Source: an uncultured Eubacteriales bacterium
GTDB lineage: Bacteria > Bacillota > Clostridia > Oscillospirales > CAG-272
DNA length: 26,269 nucleotides
NCBI GenBank assembly: GCA_905210485.1
Contig: CAJLXA010000029.1
Location: 1-26,269, forward strand
Reading direction: 5' to 3'
Part shown: piece by piece, positions 23,465-26,269 of the stretch
How the letters are laid out: the number at the start of each line of letters is the position of its first letter
How positions within the stretch are numbered: position 1 is the first letter of the stretch
The notes under the pieces: generated by a model
Databases searched by the model: none
What the model saw: the letters and a program-made list of their open reading frames with translations, nothing else
What the model was told of the DNA's origin: nothing
Translations under genes and position numbers: made by a program

Positions 23465-24408
23465 TGAGTGAAATTCACTTCTCTCATGTATCTGTTCTGC
23501 TTCATGAATGTATAAACGGACTTTCCGTGCGGGACGGTTTCACCTATGTGGACTGCACCACCGGCGGCGGCGGTCATTCTCTCGAAATTGCAAAACTTCT
23601 CGGCCCTGCGTCACGGCTTATCTGCATTGACCGCGACGAAGACGCGCTGGCTGCCGCAAAAGAAAGACTGAAAGACTATTCCGAAAAGATCACGTTTATT
23701 CACAGCAATTTTTCGGAACTTGGTTCCCTCCTCGACGAACTTCGTATAGAAAATCTCGGCGGCGTGCTGATGGATCTCGGCTGTTCTTCTTTTCAGCTTG
23801 ACACTCCGGAACGCGGTTTCGCCTATAATCATGATGCACCGCTCGATATGCGTATGGACAAGACCTCTCCCCTTACCGCCTATCAGGTGGTAAATACCTA
23901 CAGCGGTTCGGAACTGAAACGGATCCTCTTCCAGTACGGCGAAGAAAAATTCGCGCCCCGCATTGCCGCACGCATTGTGGAAGAACGTTCAAAAAGCCCG
24001 ATCCGCACCACATTTACGCTTTCCGAAATTATCAAATCCGCTATACCGAAAACAGCGCGCGACGGCGGTTCTCATCCCGCAAAACGCAGTTTTCAGGCCA
24101 TCCGCATCGAAGTCAACGGCGAACTTTCCGCAATCGCTCCCGCCATCCGCGCGGCCGCCGCTCACATGGCGCCGACGGGTCGCATTGCCGCCATTTCCTT
24201 TCATTCACTTGAAGACCGCATTGTAAAAGATACTTATAAAGACCTTGCTTCCGGTTGCACCTGTCCGCGCGACTTTCCTGTCTGCGTATGCGGCAAGAAA
24301 CCGGTTCTCGCGCCTGTCAATAAAAAACCGATCCTCCCGTCGGAGGAAGAACTTGAGAACAATCCCCGTTCCCGCAGCGCGAAACTGCGGATCGCGGAAA
24401 AACTATAA
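23464..24408 (+). CDS. rsmH: 16S rRNA m4C1402 methyltransferase RsmH (MraW)
   Basis: RsmH methylates N4 of C1402 in 16S rRNA using S-adenosylmethionine. The 314-aa protein has the AdoMet motif VDCTTGGGGHS (29-39), ICIDRDEDAL, GVLMDLGCSSFQLD, RGFAYNHDAPLDMRMD, KRSFQAIRIEVN, ISFHSLEDRIVK and the final NPRSRSAKLRIAE. A four-cysteine segment near the C-terminus (CTCPRDFPVCVCG) may bind metal; such cysteines are common in this family. Family length is about 310. AAGGAG lies within the end of mraZ, about 12 bases upstream. Confidence 0.97.
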   Translation: MSEIHFSHVSVLLHECINGLSVRDGFTYVDCTTGGGGHSLEIAKLLGPASRLICIDRDEDALAAAKERLKDYSEKITFIHSNFSELGSLLDELRIENLGGVLMDLGCSSFQLDTPERGFAYNHDAPLDMRMDKTSPLTAYQVVNTYSGSELKRILFQYGEEKFAPRIAARIVEERSKSPIRTTFTLSEIIKSAIPKTARDGGSHPAKRSFQAIRIEVNGELSAIAPAIRAAAAHMAPTGRIAAISFHSLEDRIVKDTYKDLASGCTCPRDFPVCVCGKKPVLAPVNKKPILPSEEELENNPRSRSAKLRIAEKL

Positions 24409-24434
24409 CAAAGGATTTAAAGAAGGAGAAAAAG

Positions 24435-24902
24435 ATGACTACCGCTGAAACCATGCCGAAAAATGCTTCCAATATCAATATGCTGTATTCCCGCTTGCGC
24501 GCGCGCTATTGCCCCGACGGTGACGTTACTTTGGGCGAACGCATGATGCAGGCTTCGACGCGCATGAAAACCGTCAGCACGTCTTCTTTCTCCGAAAACG
24601 ATACTGCCGCCTGCGACGCGTCCTATACCGCAACGGCCGCCCGTCCCACCGACCGCAATATTCTTCTGCGCAATTTCTGCGCCATTCTTCTCTCTTGCGC
24701 CGTCCTCGTGTGCCTCGCCTACTCTTTCTTCCGCATGATCGGCAGCAAAAACAACGGCGAAGTATCCGAAAACGCTTCTTACGCCGTTACCGCCATTGAT
24801 GAGCGGAAAGCGGAAAACTACAAACTTAACGCAGACGCCGACAGCGACGTTGCCGCCATCGGCGCTTCATACGACGCTTTCCGTACGGCTTTTGAAAAAT
24901 AA
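24435..24902 (+). CDS. Small single-pass membrane protein in the ftsL position
   Basis: A 155-aa protein located where ftsL normally sits, between rsmH and the class B penicillin-binding protein. It has a cytoplasmic, Ser/Thr/Ala-rich N-terminal region (1-76) and one membrane helix (about 77-99, LLRNFCAILLSCAVLVCLAY). A short external part follows (about 55 residues, EVSENASYAVTAIDERKAEN). FtsL proteins are bitopic like this, but they carry a clear heptad-repeat coiled coil after the helix, which I do not see; the external part is rich in Asp and Ala. It could be a diverged FtsL or an unrelated replacement. AAGGAG precedes the ATG by 7 bases, 26 bases after rsmH. A terminator-like hairpin follows the stop. 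Confidence 0.8.
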   Translation: MTTAETMPKNASNINMLYSRLRARYCPDGDVTLGERMMQASTRMKTVSTSSFSENDTAACDASYTATAARPTDRNILLRNFCAILLSCAVLVCLAYSFFRMIGSKNNGEVSENASYAVTAIDERKAENYKLNADADSDVAAIGASYDAFRTAFEK

Positions 24903-24935
24903 GCAAGTATATTCCGAATGAAAATTCAATAGAAT

Positions 24936-24976
24936 GTAGCGATGGGTCGCTGACCCGTCGCTACTTTTATTTTTTT
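24936..24976 (+). terminator. Terminator-like hairpin directly upstream of the pbp ribosome site
   Basis: A 13-bp stem (GTAGCGATGGGTC 24936-24948 with GACCCGTCGCTAC 24952-24964, one G-U pair), 3-base loop, then TTTTATTTTTTT (24965-24976). It has every mark of an intrinsic terminator, yet lies inside the division operon. Only 11 bases separate it from the GTG of the next gene, so no promoter fits between. Confidence 0.8.
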
Positions 24977-24987
24977 CGGAGATTGCT

Positions 24988-26269
24988 GTGAAACGAATAT
25001 TTTATCACCCTGTCCCCGTGCGGGAAGATCCCCGGTATACCGCTGTAAAACGCAGCCGTATTCTGGCCGCCGTATTTTCGATTGTCCTCGTTGCCGTTCT
25101 CTGCCGTATTTTTTCTTTACAGGTATTCGGTTATAAGTATTATCAGGATAAAGTCATAAATCAGATTACCGCCGGCTCCGCGCTGAAAGCGCCGCGCGGT
25201 AATATATACGACAAAAACGGTCTGCTTCTTGCCACGGATAAAACCGTATATCGTATCGCCATATCTCCCGTGGATATTGCCACGCGCGAAAGAAAAGACA
25301 AAAAGGACTACGGCCGCGTCATTGCCGACGGCATAGCGCCCCTTCTTTCGCTTGACGCCGAAAAAATATATCAGAAAACCAAAAAAACCACGCATATGGA
25401 CGAAACGCTGAAACCGAAAGCAACGGAAGAAGAAAAAAATGCCGTTCTCCGCTTTGTGGAAGAAAACGGACTGACGGGTATGGTACGTGCCGAAGCCACA
25501 ACGTCGCGCTATTATCCGTACGGCAGTTTCGCCGCGCATGTGATCGGTTTTACGGGAAGCGATAATCAAGGACTTTTCGGCATCGAATCTTCCTATGACA
25601 GTCTCCTTACGGGAAAAGACGGTCAATACATTACCGCGCGTGACGCAACAAGTAAAGTACTTGAAAACGGTTATTCCGGTCATACCGATCCCATTCCCGG
25701 CATGTCTGTCACCACGACGATCGACGCCTACATTCAGCGCGAACTGGAACATCAGCTTGAACGCGCCATGATGAACGCCGACGCCAAAAACCGCGTGACC
25801 GGAATCGTGATGAACGTGAACGACGGTTCCATTCTCGCTATGGCGACGCTTCCCTCCTACGATCTGAACGCGCCGTACACGCTGAACGAAATGTTTCAAA
25901 ACAAACTGGACAGTTCTTCCTACGATCAGAACAGCGCCGAATACCGTCAATACAAAAGCGAACTTTTATACGAAATGTGGAACAATAAAGCCATAAGCGA
26001 ACTTTACGAGCCCGGCTCCACATTCAAGATCGTCACCTGCGCGGCCGCTCTCGATCTCGGCGTTGTCAAAACCACGGAACTTTTCCATTGTCCCGGTTAC
26101 TACCGCGTCGGCGGGTACAACATCTCCTGCCATAAACGCGGCGGGCACGGTACGCTGACGTTTGCCGAAGGTCTTCAGCAATCATGCAACCCCGTTATGA
26201 TGCAGGTTGCCGAACGCATAGGGAGCGAACGCTTCTATGAATACTACACGTCTTTCGGTTATCTGAAAA
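24988..26269 (+). CDS. Class B penicillin-binding protein (FtsI/PBP2B or SpoVD type), 3' end outside window
   Basis: A peptidoglycan transpeptidase of the division or spore-cortex class; 427 codons are visible and the frame is open at the window end. The start is a GTG at 24988 with CGGAG (24977-24981) 6 bases upstream. Features: a short cytoplasmic tail; one membrane anchor (about 25-42, ILAAVFSIVLVAVLC); the class B entry motif LKAPRGNIYDKNG; the dimerisation/pedestal domain; and GIVMNVNDGSILAMATLPSYD. The transpeptidase active site has STFK (S344, K347, in YEPGSTFKIV) and SCN (S399-N401). The KTG motif and any PASTA repeats would lie beyond the window, so FtsI and SpoVD cannot be separated. 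Its expression must pass the hairpin in front of it. Confidence 0.93.
   Translation, partial: MKRIFYHPVPVREDPRYTAVKRSRILAAVFSIVLVAVLCRIFSLQVFGYKYYQDKVINQITAGSALKAPRGNIYDKNGLLLATDKTVYRIAISPVDIATRERKDKKDYGRVIADGIAPLLSLDAEKIYQKTKKTTHMDETLKPKATEEEKNAVLRFVEENGLTGMVRAEATTSRYYPYGSFAAHVIGFTGSDNQGLFGIESSYDSLLTGKDGQYITARDATSKVLENGYSGHTDPIPGMSVTTTIDAYIQRELEHQLERAMMNADAKNRVTGIVMNVNDGSILAMATLPSYDLNAPYTLNEMFQNKLDSSSYDQNSAEYRQYKSELLYEMWNNKAISELYEPGSTFKIVTCAAALDLGVVKTTELFHCPGYYRVGGYNISCHKRGGHGTLTFAEGLQQSCNPVMMQVAERIGSERFYEYYTSFGYLK

Noticed and set aside
24262..24300. Cysteine cluster in RsmH considered as an unusual zinc insertion
   Set aside because: Cysteines in this C-terminal segment (CTCP...CVCG) are common in RsmH proteins of many bacteria, so it is ordinary.

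Overview
The window reads as chromosome of an endospore-forming member of the Bacillota, class Clostridia. The evidence is a PolC-type replicative polymerase, three conserved sporulation genes (yqfC, yqfD, ylbJ), a low-GC Gram-positive style dcw start (mraZ-rsmH-ftsL-like-pbp), strong AGGAGG-type ribosome sites and the MEP isoprenoid route. Base composition is roughly balanced. The many gene products with no assigned family suggest an uncultured gut-type lineage, but the sequence does not fix the genus. I see no mobile elements, tRNA or rRNA genes, CRISPR arrays or phage genes.

Layout. (1) 13-3963, minus strand: a tightly overlapping operon read yqfC > yqfD > phoH-like > ybeY > era, joining two mother-cell sporulation genes to RNA and ribosome maturation factors. 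(2) 4047-4976, plus strand: ylbJ, divergent from yqfC. The 83-base gap holds candidate sigma-E-like promoters in both directions. (3) 5054-7153, minus: an ABC exporter half-transporter, ending at a terminator shared with ylbJ. (4) 7268-7756, minus: a YfcE-type phosphodiesterase. (5) 7852-8952, plus: three small overlapping genes of unknown function, closed by a strong terminator. (6) 9013-22310, minus: a long housekeeping run read (110-aa unknown) > ispD > ispF // rpe > pyrH > frr > uppS > cdsA > dxr > rseP > ispG > polC. (7) 22311-23041: a 731-base divergent control region with a sigma-A-like promoter facing each way and three MraZ boxes. (8) 23042 to the end, plus: mraZ > rsmH > small membrane protein in the ftsL slot > hairpin > class B penicillin-binding protein, which runs off the window.

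How it works together. Region 6 combines four MEP-pathway enzymes (IspD, IspF, Dxr, IspG) with UppS, which turns the resulting isoprenoids into undecaprenyl diphosphate, the carrier lipid for peptidoglycan. It also holds CdsA for phospholipids, Frr for ribosome recycling, PyrH for UMP kinase and PolC for replication. Region 8 then supplies septal wall synthesis. The promoters of both runs lie in the same divergent region, about 490 bases apart.

Most worth a second look: the small three-gene cassette at 7852-8952, including a Cys/Pro-rich protein with nine consecutive prolines; a terminator-like hairpin directly in front of the penicillin-binding protein ribosome site; and the atypical protein in the ftsL position.
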